Assembly: GCF_007066085.1 (NCBI RefSeq)
Contig: NZ_CP041405.1
Coordinates: 4,419,001-4,483,000, forward strand
DNA length: 64,000 nt
Direction of reading: 5' to 3'
DNA from: Paenibacillus thiaminolyticus
Lineage (GTDB): Bacteria; Bacillota; Bacilli; Paenibacillales; Paenibacillaceae
Part shown: positions 8,517 to 15,804 of the stretch, one piece after another
How the letters are laid out: the number at the start of each line of letters is the position of its first letter
Numbering within the stretch: the stretch's first letter is position 1
Notes under the pieces: model-generated
What the model saw: only the letters and a program-made list of their open reading frames with translations
Told to the model about the DNA's origin: nothing
The model's database searches: none
Translations under genes and position numbers: made by a program

Positions 8517-9068
8517 ATGGAACGTTATGAGAAAGCCCTTGTGAAAAGTTTCAAACACGATGGCCATTTGCACCGGATGTGGCTGGAGAACTGGATCGTT
8601 CCCTCCTCGCTCGTGCATCCCGAGCATGCTGCTGAAGGAATGTTCGTGCTGATTAACAGCCAGACACCGATCAGGGAAGCGGACGGGAAGCAATGGAACA
8701 GCAAAATTCCTGCCGTTACGTTCCTCATTCCGAAGCAGTGGTTCAATGTGGTGGCGCTGATTGAGGATCACGGCATTCGCTACTACTGCAATATTGCCTC
8801 GCCGCCATATCGCACGGACAACATTTTCACCTATATCGATTACGATCTGGACGTCATTCAGATGCCCGGCGGCCAGGTGAATGTGGTGGACCAGGACGAG
8901 TATGAACAGAACCGGCATGTGTACCACTATCCTGATCTGGTGGAGCGCAAGATTAGCGCCGGCCTGGACGCGGTGCTGGAACGGATTCGGCATCGCCGGC
9001 CTCCGTTCTGGGACGATGAGGTGCGCCGGTACTACGAAGACTGGAAGCAGGCGATCCAGCCGGAATGA
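8517..9068 (+). CDS. DUF402 nucleoside tri-/diphosphate phosphatase (Ntdp/UPF0374 family)
   Basis: 183 residues, full family length. The DUF402 barrel is recognised by 'GIRYYCNIASPPYRTDNIFTYIDYDLDVI' (residues ~85-115), with the acidic metal-binding positions 'YIDYDLDV' and 'DQDEYEQN', and by the C-terminal 'WWxxxx'-like helix. Characterised relatives (Staphylococcus Sa1684, B. subtilis YgaC) hydrolyse terminal phosphates of nucleoside tri- and diphosphates with divalent metal. ATG preceded by GAGGAAAACGT. Cytoplasmic; physiological substrate here not determinable. Confidence 0.87.
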   Translation: MERYEKALVKSFKHDGHLHRMWLENWIVPSSLVHPEHAAEGMFVLINSQTPIREADGKQWNSKIPAVTFLIPKQWFNVVALIEDHGIRYYCNIASPPYRTDNIFTYIDYDLDVIQMPGGQVNVVDQDEYEQNRHVYHYPDLVERKISAGLDAVLERIRHRRPPFWDDEVRRYYEDWKQAIQPE

Positions 9069-9257
9069 GGGAATTCCTATGCAGGCTGGAGGCCGGGGGA
9101 GCAAGGAATGCGGCAGGGATGAATGGAAATGCAGGGAAGTCAGACCGTAACAGGAGCGGCGCCTGCTCTGGGGAATCCGGTACCCGGAGCTAGGGGGCCG
9201 TTCTGCATTTAGAGCGGCGCGATCCGCGCAGCGGTATCAATGAAGGAGGTGAACGGG

Positions 9258-10991
9258 ATGGCGGAACAAAAGCAAACGAAACGATGGACTCCATGCGGAA
9301 CAGATCAAGCGCCCGAGGCCAATGCGATCCGGGAAGCGGAACGCTGGCAGCGGCTCAAGCAGGAGATTATGGATGCAGCGGCTTCCATGGGTATTGACCA
9401 GATCGGCTTCACGACGGCAGACCCGTTCACCGAATTGAAGGCGCGCCTGCAGCATTCTATCGATCAAGGCTATGCATCCGGCTTCGAGGAGCCGGATCTG
9501 GACAAGCGGACGCAGCCGGCGCTGCTGCTGGACGGGGCGCGCTCCATTATCGCGATTGCGGTTGCTTATCCATCCAAGATGGAGGCCGGTCCGAAGTCGG
9601 AGGCGGGGGCTTACAGAGGAATGTTCGCCCGGACCGCATGGGGATTGGATTACCACCATGTGCTGAGGGATCGGCTGCAGCGGCTGGAGCAGTTCCTGCG
9701 CGAGAGGGTGCCGGAGGTGCGGGTGAAGAGCATGGTCGACACCGGCGAGATGTGCGACCGGGCGGTCGCCGAGCGTTCCGGCATCGGCTTCAGCGGCAAA
9801 AACTGCTCGATTATTTCCCCGAAGTGGGGATCGTGGATTTACTTGGGGGAAATGATTACGAATCTGCCGCTGCCGCCCGATCACCCGTTGACCGAGGATT
9901 GCGGGGAGTGCACACGCTGCCTCGATGCCTGCCCGACAGCAGCCTTCGCCGGTCCGGGGCAGCTGAATGCGCAGCGCTGCATCTCGTTCCAGACGCAGTC
10001 GAAGGAGATGCTGCCGCATGAGATGATGGTCAAGATAGGCAACCGGCTGTATGGCTGCGATACCTGTCAGATCGTATGCCCGAAGAACCGCGGGCTGAAT
10101 TGGACCCATCATGCCGAGATGCAGCCGGATCCGGAGCAGGCGAAGCCGCTGCTCGTGCCGCTGCTGTCGCTGTCGAACCGGGAATTCAAGTCCCGGTTCG
10201 GCAGCAGCGCGGCGGCGTGGCGCGGGAAGAAGCCGATCCAGCGCAACGCGATTGCGGCGCTCGGCAATTTCCGCGACCGCCAGGCCGTCCCGGCCCTGGA
10301 AGGGCTGCTGCGCACGGATGAGCGGCCGGATATCCGCGCCGCGGCGGCATGGGCCCTCGGCCAGATCTCCGGTCCGGACGCCAAGCGAATATTGAAGGCG
10401 GCGCTAAGCCGCGAGGAGGAGCCGAAGGTGAAGGAAGCTGTGATGCAAGCGCAGGAGCGCGCCGAAGCTCAGCATGAGCCGCTGTATGTGCAAGAGATGG
10501 AGAGCCCGCTTGGGCCGCTGACGTTGGCCGCGACCGCGACTGGATTGTTCGCGATCGAGTTCGGAGACGCGTTGTCGGTGGCCGAGGGGCTGCAGCGGCG
10601 GGCAGCCCGCAGCTACGGCCGCGTCGTGCTGCAGCGCCATCCGGAGCGGCTGCAGGCGGCCAAGCGCCAGTTGGAGGAGTATTTCGCGGGAACGCGGCGC
10701 GAATTCGATCTGACGCTGGATATCCAGGGGACACCGTTCCAGCGTCAGGTATGGCAAGCCTTGACCGGCATCCCTTATGGGGAGACCCGGTCCTATAAGC
10801 AGATCGCGGAAGCGATCGGCAATCCGGGGGCGGTACGGGCCGTCGGCGGAGCGAATAATCGCAATCCGCTCTCCATTATCGTGCCTTGCCACCGCGTGAT
10901 CGGTGCCGACGGACAGCTGGTCGGATATGGCGGCGGCATGGACAAGAAAGTCACGCTGCTTCGTCTTGAGGGCGTGTCTTGCGGGCAATGA
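9258..10991 (+). CDS. queG: Fusion: epoxyqueuosine reductase (QueG) plus methylated-DNA methyltransferase (Ogt)
   Basis: 577 residues in one uninterrupted frame; ATG 9258 follows AAGGAGGTGAACGGG, so an upstream ATG at 9240 is rejected. Residues ~1-405 are QueG: cobalamin-binding DUF1730 region, two [4Fe-4S] motifs (CGECTRCLDACPT near 215 and GCDTCQIVCPK near 265) and a C-terminal HEAT-type segment. QueG reduces epoxyqueuosine to queuosine at tRNA position 34. Residues ~410-577 form a full Ogt/MGMT domain: PFQRQVWQALTGIPYGETRSY and the suicide-Cys motif PCHRV near 545, which removes alkyl groups from O6-guanine. The two activities are usually separate proteins. No terminator is evident before the next promoter. 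Confidence 0.92.
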   Translation: MAEQKQTKRWTPCGTDQAPEANAIREAERWQRLKQEIMDAAASMGIDQIGFTTADPFTELKARLQHSIDQGYASGFEEPDLDKRTQPALLLDGARSIIAIAVAYPSKMEAGPKSEAGAYRGMFARTAWGLDYHHVLRDRLQRLEQFLRERVPEVRVKSMVDTGEMCDRAVAERSGIGFSGKNCSIISPKWGSWIYLGEMITNLPLPPDHPLTEDCGECTRCLDACPTAAFAGPGQLNAQRCISFQTQSKEMLPHEMMVKIGNRLYGCDTCQIVCPKNRGLNWTHHAEMQPDPEQAKPLLVPLLSLSNREFKSRFGSSAAAWRGKKPIQRNAIAALGNFRDRQAVPALEGLLRTDERPDIRAAAAWALGQISGPDAKRILKAALSREEEPKVKEAVMQAQERAEAQHEPLYVQEMESPLGPLTLAATATGLFAIEFGDALSVAEGLQRRAARSYGRVVLQRHPERLQAAKRQLEEYFAGTRREFDLTLDIQGTPFQRQVWQALTGIPYGETRSYKQIAEAIGNPGAVRAVGGANNRNPLSIIVPCHRVIGADGQLVGYGGGMDKKVTLLRLEGVSCGQ

Positions 10992-11025
10992 GACACAGGG
11001 GCAACCCCGGATAGATTCCATTCGT

Positions 11026-11054
11026 TTGTCATATTGGAAGGGACATGCTATCAT
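11026..11054 (+). promoter_or_regulatory. SigA-type promoter for yneF-folE
   Basis: TTGTCA, 17-nt spacer, TATCAT. It lies about 150 bp before the small membrane protein gene and is probably shared with folE. Confidence 0.6.
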
Positions 11055-11201
11055 AATGGCGGACGAGTTCCGCGAAGCCATGCCTTCTCACGGATAGATC
11101 GAAGTGAGTGTTCACAATGCCGGTTTGCAAGATATGCAATGAAAGGCGTTTTGTGAATTAGCTCATGTAACTAATTTTTTTGTTGGGGTGACCATAAGCA
11201 G

Positions 11202-11408
11202 ATGATTTGGGTTGTAGGGATAATCGCACTCATCGTAGGCCTCATTATCGGCTTTGCCGGCGGAGTGTTCTACTTGCGCAAGCAGATGGAGAAGATGCAA
11301 TCGGATCCGCAAATGCTTCAAAAAATGGCAAAGCAAATGGGCTATAATTTGAATGCGAAGCAGATGCAGCAAGCACAGAAAATGATGCAGCAAAAAAAGA
11401 GAAAATGA
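11202..11408 (+). CDS. yneF: YneF-family (UPF0154) small membrane protein
   Basis: 68 residues. One N-terminal membrane helix (residues ~3-25, glycine-rich GLIIGFAGGVFYLRKQME) is followed by a highly charged Gln/Met/Lys-rich amphipathic tail with the family motif 'DPQMLQKMAKQMGYNLNAKQMQQ'. The GGGGTGACCATAAGCAG sequence before the ATG gives a plausible but spaced ribosome binding site. Function unknown; conserved in Bacilli. Only 53 bp separate it from folE, so the two are likely cotranscribed. Confidence 0.88.
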   Translation: MIWVVGIIALIVGLIIGFAGGVFYLRKQMEKMQSDPQMLQKMAKQMGYNLNAKQMQQAQKMMQQKKRK

Positions 11409-11461
11409 AATAACGGAACTGCCCGCGTCCATGGGCACGGCAGGCGGGAGGAGGCACAATT

Positions 11462-12055
11462 ATGGCTGGCTTGAAAGACTATGTTAATTCAAAAGTCGGT
11501 GAGAATCGCGAGAAGATCGAACATCACGTAAAAGAAATTTTGAGGCTGATCGGCGAGGATGTCGATCGGGAAGGTCTGCAGGAGACGCCGGCGCGTGTCA
11601 CCCGCATGTACGAGGAGATCTTCGGCGGGTATGAGGTTGACCCGCGCGACGTGCTCGGGGTTACCTTCGACGAAGCCCATGAGGAGCTTGTCATCGTCAA
11701 GGACATAACGTATTACAGCTTGTGCGAGCATCATATGGCGCCGTTCTTCGGCAAGGTGCATATCGGCTATATTCCAAGCGGACAGGTGGCCGGCCTGAGC
11801 AAGCTGGCGCGGCTGGTCGAAGCAGTCACGCGCCGTCTGCAGGTGCAGGAGCGGGTCACGGCGAGTATCGCGGATATTATGGAAGAAGTGTTAAAGCCGC
11901 ATGGCGTGATGGTGGTTGTCGAGGGCGAGCATTTGTGCATGTGTTCCCGCGGCGTCAAGAAGCCTGGCAGCAAGACGGTTACGATGTCGACGCGGGGCAG
12001 CTTCAAGGACGATGCGGCGCAGCGCGCGGAATTTTTGTCACTGATTAAGCAGTAA
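11462..12055 (+). CDS. folE: GTP cyclohydrolase I
   Basis: 197 residues, typical length of type IA enzymes. Zinc ligands are visible in [13 protein letters not shown] (Cys and His near residues 85-89) and in EHLCMCSRG (Cys near 158). The '[10 protein letters not shown]' and '[10 protein letters not shown]' motifs complete the active site. It converts GTP to 7,8-dihydroneopterin triphosphate, the first step of folate and, through related enzymes, queuosine precursor synthesis. The nearby QueG fusion makes a functional theme around pterin/deazaguanine and tRNA modification possible but unproven. ATG preceded by GGGAGGAGGCACAATT. Confidence 0.96.
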   Translation: MAGLKDYVNSKVGENREKIEHHVKEILRLIGEDVDREGLQETPARVTRMYEEIFGGYEVDPRDVLGVTFDEAHEELVIVKDITYYSLCEHHMAPFFGKVHIGYIPSGQVAGLSKLARLVEAVTRRLQVQERVTASIADIMEEVLKPHGVMVVVEGEHLCMCSRGVKKPGSKTVTMSTRGSFKDDAAQRAEFLSLIKQ

Positions 12056-12088
12056 ATTGGTGCTTTAGGGTTTGAGCAGAACCAATGG

Positions 12089-12119
12089 AACCCGTTCCGG
12101 GCAAAGGGGCGGGTTTTTT
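12089..12119 (+). terminator. Terminator after folE
   Basis: AACCCG/CGGGTT stem with a GC-rich 15-nt loop followed by six T residues, 35 bp after the folE stop. Confidence 0.7.
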
Positions 12120-12217
12120 GCTTGGCCTGCAAGAAGGTATAGAGAGATGCGGCGTTTTGGGATTGAGGAGCGCTTGCGGCAGAGCGCAGCATGGAAGAGG
12201 AGGACGAAGGGAATTCT

Positions 12218-13279
12218 ATGACAAAGACGGATGTAGAACAGATGGAACGCAAGGAAGAAGCGGTGGAATTAACCGAAGAACAGGCGGAATGGCATCGCCT
12301 CTATGAAGCGGCGGCAGCCTTCAAGAAGCAAGGAAGCTGGAAGTGGGTGTCCGATGCCGAGATCTTCGGCGTGTGCAACCCGGAGGATGGAGAGGTCGGC
12401 TATTGCACGATCATGGGTTCGAACGAAGAGTTGTTCGGCCTGGCTGTCTTTCGCGGAGGCGAAGGTCTGGAGAGCCTGCAGGATATGATGCTGGATCGGG
12501 ATGAGCCTTATGCTTGGCTGAACCGGCAAAAATGCATCATGGTGACGTTCGAGGATCGGACCGAGCTGGACAAGCAGGATCTGGCGCAAATCAAAGAGCT
12601 TGGCTTCCGCTTCCGCGGCCGCAATGCTTGGCCGCTGTTCCGGGCTTACGATCCGGGGCTTGTACCATGGACGCTTGACCGGAAGCAGGTCTGCTTCCTG
12701 ACGAACGCCTTGGAGCAAGCGGTGGAGCTGGCTGCTCGATGCAAGAAGGACGAGCAGCTGTTCGTGCCGCCGGTCTCCGGGCAGCTGTTGGTCCGCGCGC
12801 AGGAGAACGGGGAATGGAGCGAAGGCTGGCGCGATCCCGAGTTCGTCCTGAAGCGCCCGGCGAAGTATGAATACAGCGATGACGCGAAGCTGATGGACCT
12901 TGTGCGCCGCATTCCGGAGAAGCGGGGACAGTGGGAGACCGATTATTTCTTCGCCCCTGTCGCGGTGCAGGGCGAGGCCGAGCGGCCGTATTACCCGAGG
13001 CTCTGTCTGTGGGTGGATCGCCAGACCCGCAGCGCGGTCGGCTTCCATGTCGCTTATGAAGGGAATTTCGAGCAGGAATTCATTGATCATATGATTCAGT
13101 TAATCGAGGAGAAAGGGGCGCGCCCGCAAAAGCTTATTATCCGGTCGAACGAAGGTCTCGATTTGTTCGAGAAGACGGCGCAGCGCCTAAAGATCAAAAT
13201 CGAACGCGAGCCGCGCCTCGTCTATCTGGAGGAAGCACAGGCAGATCTGTTCGACTATTTTGCTAACCACGAATCTTGA
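12218..13279 (+). CDS. Uncharacterised conserved protein (DUF7309/DUF6930-like)
   Basis: 353 residues. ATG 12218 follows AGGACGAAGG; the earlier in-frame ATG at 12191 lacks a binding site. The N-terminal half (residues ~20-170) reads like DUF7309 (WKWVSDAEIFGVCNPEDGEVGYCTIMG, VFRGGEGLESLQ), and the C-terminal half (residues ~215-350) like DUF6930 (FFAPVAVQG, LWVDRQTRSAVGFHVA, KLIIRSNEGLDLFE). These names come from recall, not a search. No membrane segments or signal peptide, so probably cytoplasmic. Single-gene unit ended by a strong terminator. Function unknown. Confidence 0.75.
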   Translation: MTKTDVEQMERKEEAVELTEEQAEWHRLYEAAAAFKKQGSWKWVSDAEIFGVCNPEDGEVGYCTIMGSNEELFGLAVFRGGEGLESLQDMMLDRDEPYAWLNRQKCIMVTFEDRTELDKQDLAQIKELGFRFRGRNAWPLFRAYDPGLVPWTLDRKQVCFLTNALEQAVELAARCKKDEQLFVPPVSGQLLVRAQENGEWSEGWRDPEFVLKRPAKYEYSDDAKLMDLVRRIPEKRGQWETDYFFAPVAVQGEAERPYYPRLCLWVDRQTRSAVGFHVAYEGNFEQEFIDHMIQLIEEKGARPQKLIIRSNEGLDLFEKTAQRLKIKIEREPRLVYLEEAQADLFDYFANHES

Positions 13280-13320
13280 TTGCTATGCCGGGTGTTCTTG
13301 CAGAATGCGCGGCAGCCAGC

Positions 13321-13358
13321 GGGCCAGTTAAGGATATCCTTCAACTGGCCCGTTTTTT
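13321..13358 (+). terminator. Strong Rho-independent terminator
   Basis: GGGCCAGTT/AACTGGCCC 9-bp stem, a loop that itself can pair (AAGGATATCCTT), then G and six T residues, 41 bp after the upstream stop codon. Confidence 0.92.
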
Positions 13359-13408
13359 GATTATGGCCGATTGTTGGGCCTGGCATCTTTTTACTTCGTT
13401 TGCATCCA

Positions 13409-13437
13409 TTGACGGAAATAGGCCCGGTCGATACAAT
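13409..13437 (+). promoter_or_regulatory. SigA promoter of the adenine deaminase transcript
   Basis: TTGACG, 17-nt spacer, TACAAT. Transcription would begin near 13444, just before the purine riboswitch aptamer. Confidence 0.85.
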
Positions 13438-13457
13438 GTAGAGAATTAAATATTATA

Positions 13458-13530
13458 TTCTTCGTATAATTTTGGAAATAGGGTCCAACCGTCTCTACCA
13501 AACTACCGTAAATAGTTTGACTACGAGGAA
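13458..13530 (+). ncRNA. Purine riboswitch aptamer, guanine class
   Basis: All elements of the purine aptamer are readable. P1 pairs TTCTTCGTA (13458-13466) with TACGAGGAA (13522-13530). J1/2 is TAAT(T). P2 is TTGGA/TCCAA with loop AATAGGG. J2/3 is GTCTCTACC, with the only core change at the non-conserved flipped-out position 48. P3 is CAAACTA/TAGTTTG with the canonical loop CCGTAAA, and J3/1 is GACTA. The C in GACTA is the discriminator position (C74), so guanine or hypoxanthine rather than adenine is the expected ligand. Residues 13514-13521 (AGTTTGAC) can instead pair with 13590-13597 (GTCAAACT) to form an antiterminator. Ligand binding should therefore favour the terminator: an OFF switch for adenine deaminase. 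Confidence 0.93.
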
Positions 13531-13592
13531 GAGAATGCCTGCCGCGGAGGATGGCTCCCCGCTGGGACAGGCTGTTCTTGCTCCTTGCCGTC

Positions 13593-13622
13593 AAACTCTA
13601 GTTGCTGGACTAGAGTTTTTTT
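13593..13622 (+). terminator. Riboswitch-controlled intrinsic terminator
   Basis: AAACTCTAG/CTAGAGTTT stem, 8-nt loop, and a T-run. Its 5' half overlaps the predicted antiterminator partner at 13590-13597, so this is the expression platform of the purine riboswitch. Confidence 0.92.
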
Positions 13623-13677
13623 GTTGTATCCGAAGCGCGCAATCATCCTATAAAAAAACAAAGGAATGTGAAATCGA

Positions 13678-15453
13678 ATGAATTGGAGCAAGCAACATTG
13701 GAGCAAGCGGATTGCCGCAGCCGCCAGAACGGCGCCTGCCGACCTTGTCATCACGAACGGGAAAATCGTCGATGTTTTCAACCTCGACATCATCGAAGGG
13801 GATGTCGCGATTGTGGACGGCATGATCGCAGGCATCGGCGGCAGCTATGAAGGCGCCCGCGTCATCGATGCGGAGGGACGCTATATCGCCCCGTCCTTCA
13901 TCGATACACATGTTCATATTGAATCCGCCATGGTGACGCCTGCTGAATTCGCCCGCGTCGTGCTCCCTCACGGCGTCACGTCCGTCATCGCCGATCCGCA
14001 CGAGATCGCGAATGTGGCCGGGACGGACGGCATTCAATATATGCTGGACGCTTCCGAGAATCTGCCGCTGGACGTATATGTCATGCTGCCGTCCTGCGTG
14101 CCATGCACGCCGTTCGAGCACGCTGGAGCGAAGCTCGATGCGGCCAGTCTGGACGCATTCTACGACCACCCCCGGGTATTGGGGCTGGCCGAGGTGATGG
14201 ATTATCCATCCGTGCGCCGCGGCGATGACGATATGCTGGACAAATTGATGTCCTCTCATCGGCATGGCGGAATGATTGACGGTCACGGCGCTGGACTGGA
14301 TGAAGAGGCCATTAATGTGTACCGGGCGGTCGGCATCCGCAACGACCATGAATGCGTAACGGCTGAGGAAGCCAAGGCGCGGCTGCGGCGGGGCATGTAC
14401 GTGATGATTCGCGAAGGCTCGGTCGCCAAGGATGTCGAAGCGCTCATCCCGGCCGTGACCGCCAGCAACGCGCGCCGCTGCGTGTTCTGCACCGATGACA
14501 AGCATTTGGACGAGCTGCTGGAGGAGGGCAGCGTTGATCATAACGCGCGTCTGGCCATACGCTGCGGGCTTGACCCGCTGCAAGCGATCCAGATGGCTTC
14601 TCTGAATGCGGCCGAATGCTACGGATTGCAGACCAAAGGCGCGATCGCTCCCGGGTACGAGGCCGACTTCTTGCTGCTCGACGATCTCGAGCGCTTGACG
14701 ATTGCCCAGGTGTACAAAGCGGGCAGACTGGTCGGCGAGAACGGCCAATATATCGGGCCGCAGCCGCAAACGGCCAAAATCCCGGCTGGACTATTGAAGT
14801 CGGTTCATCTGCCCGAGATAACGGAGCGGGATTTGCAAATCCGGCTGCAGGAAGAGCGCCGCTGCCATATTATCGGCATCAATCCGAACAGCCTCATTAC
14901 GACGCGCCTCGTGGAGGAGGTGGATGCGGAGGATGGCTGCTTCCGCCCTTCGGTGGCCAAGGATCAATTGAAGATCGCCGTGTTGGAGCGGCATCATCGT
15001 ACCGGATGCATCGGACTGGGCATCGTCAAGGGATTTGGCATTGAATGCGGAGCGATCGCCTCTACCGTGGCGCATGACTCCCACAACCTCGTCGTGGCCG
15101 GCAGCAACGATCGGGATATGCTGACCGCCATACAGGCGCTGCGCGATCTGGAGGGCGGATTGGTCGTAGCCAGCGACGGCGTCGTGCTGGCGGCCATCGA
15201 GCTTCCATTGGCAGGCTTAATGTCCACTGCCGATTATGCCAAGGTGCTCCGTCATATGGAAGAACTCCATCACGCTCTGGCGCGGATCGGCGCTTCAAGC
15301 GAGTTCAATCCATTTGTTACGCTGTCGTTCCTATGCTTGCCCGTTATACCCGAACTGAAGCTGACGGATATGGGCTTATTCGATTTCGCTGCCTTTCAGC
15401 ATATTCCGGTAACGGAAGGAGAGAGCCGCACCGCCGATTATGTGCCGTGTTGA
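13678..15453 (+). CDS. ade: Adenine deaminase
   Basis: 591 residues, family length. An amidohydrolase-fold enzyme: metal-binding DTHVHIES near residues 78-85, 'GVTSVIADPHEIANVAG' near 100, 'HGAGL' near 203, 'CTDDKH' near 275, and a C-terminal adenine-deaminase domain with 'GLGIVKGFGIECGAIASTVAHDSHNLVVAG'. It deaminates adenine to hypoxanthine with release of ammonia, in purine salvage. The upstream guanine-class riboswitch fits feedback by its product hypoxanthine or by guanine. ATG preceded at some distance by AAAGGAA. A hairpin follows about 85 bp after the stop. Confidence 0.96.
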   Translation: MNWSKQHWSKRIAAAARTAPADLVITNGKIVDVFNLDIIEGDVAIVDGMIAGIGGSYEGARVIDAEGRYIAPSFIDTHVHIESAMVTPAEFARVVLPHGVTSVIADPHEIANVAGTDGIQYMLDASENLPLDVYVMLPSCVPCTPFEHAGAKLDAASLDAFYDHPRVLGLAEVMDYPSVRRGDDDMLDKLMSSHRHGGMIDGHGAGLDEEAINVYRAVGIRNDHECVTAEEAKARLRRGMYVMIREGSVAKDVEALIPAVTASNARRCVFCTDDKHLDELLEEGSVDHNARLAIRCGLDPLQAIQMASLNAAECYGLQTKGAIAPGYEADFLLLDDLERLTIAQVYKAGRLVGENGQYIGPQPQTAKIPAGLLKSVHLPEITERDLQIRLQEERRCHIIGINPNSLITTRLVEEVDAEDGCFRPSVAKDQLKIAVLERHHRTGCIGLGIVKGFGIECGAIASTVAHDSHNLVVAGSNDRDMLTAIQALRDLEGGLVVASDGVVLAAIELPLAGLMSTADYAKVLRHMEELHHALARIGASSEFNPFVTLSFLCLPVIPELKLTDMGLFDFAAFQHIPVTEGESRTADYVPC

Positions 15454-15537
15454 TGATGCTGCTCGCAGGCTTGAACCTCCGTTCATCCAATCGTAAGGTA
15501 AAAGTTCTACAGGCTTGGAAATCAGCGCAATAAAAAA

Positions 15538-15565
15538 GACCGGGGGCAGATAATCGCCTCCGGTC
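15538..15565. terminator. Hairpin after adenine deaminase, probable terminator
   Basis: GACCGGGGGC/GCCTCCGGTC 10-bp stem. The T-run is on the minus-strand side (A-run at 15532-15537), so it would terminate leftward transcription best, although no leftward gene is seen; it can still serve as the ade 3' end. Confidence 0.55.
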
Positions 15566-15804
15566 GTGCTTCTCATTCAACCATACCAAAAATAGGTTGT
15601 CTATGTAACATAAAGCATGCTTAATAGCTTGTCCATCGCTTGCAGCCGCATCCATCCTATGGTACGATATCAGGTGCGGCACAAGAGTGTTATGAACAAA
15701 TATATTTTTACCCAAATATATAATATCATAACGCACGGGGTGTTGTCAACTGGTTAAGCACCCGGTGCCGCAAAATCATAATCTATAGTAAAGCGGGTGA
15801 TCAG
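15566..15804. other. AT-rich intergenic DNA with an imperfect inverted repeat
   Basis: GTTATGA near 15690 and TCATAAC near 15726 bracket a long A/T-rich palindrome. No small toxin-like or other ORF with a ribosome binding site was found on either strand. It probably holds the promoter of the helD gene. Confidence 0.4.

Noticed and set aside
15454..15740. Possible type I toxin-antitoxin locus (hairpin with A-run, AT-rich inverted repeat)
   Set aside because: No small hydrophobic toxin-like ORF with a ribosome binding site was found on either strand.
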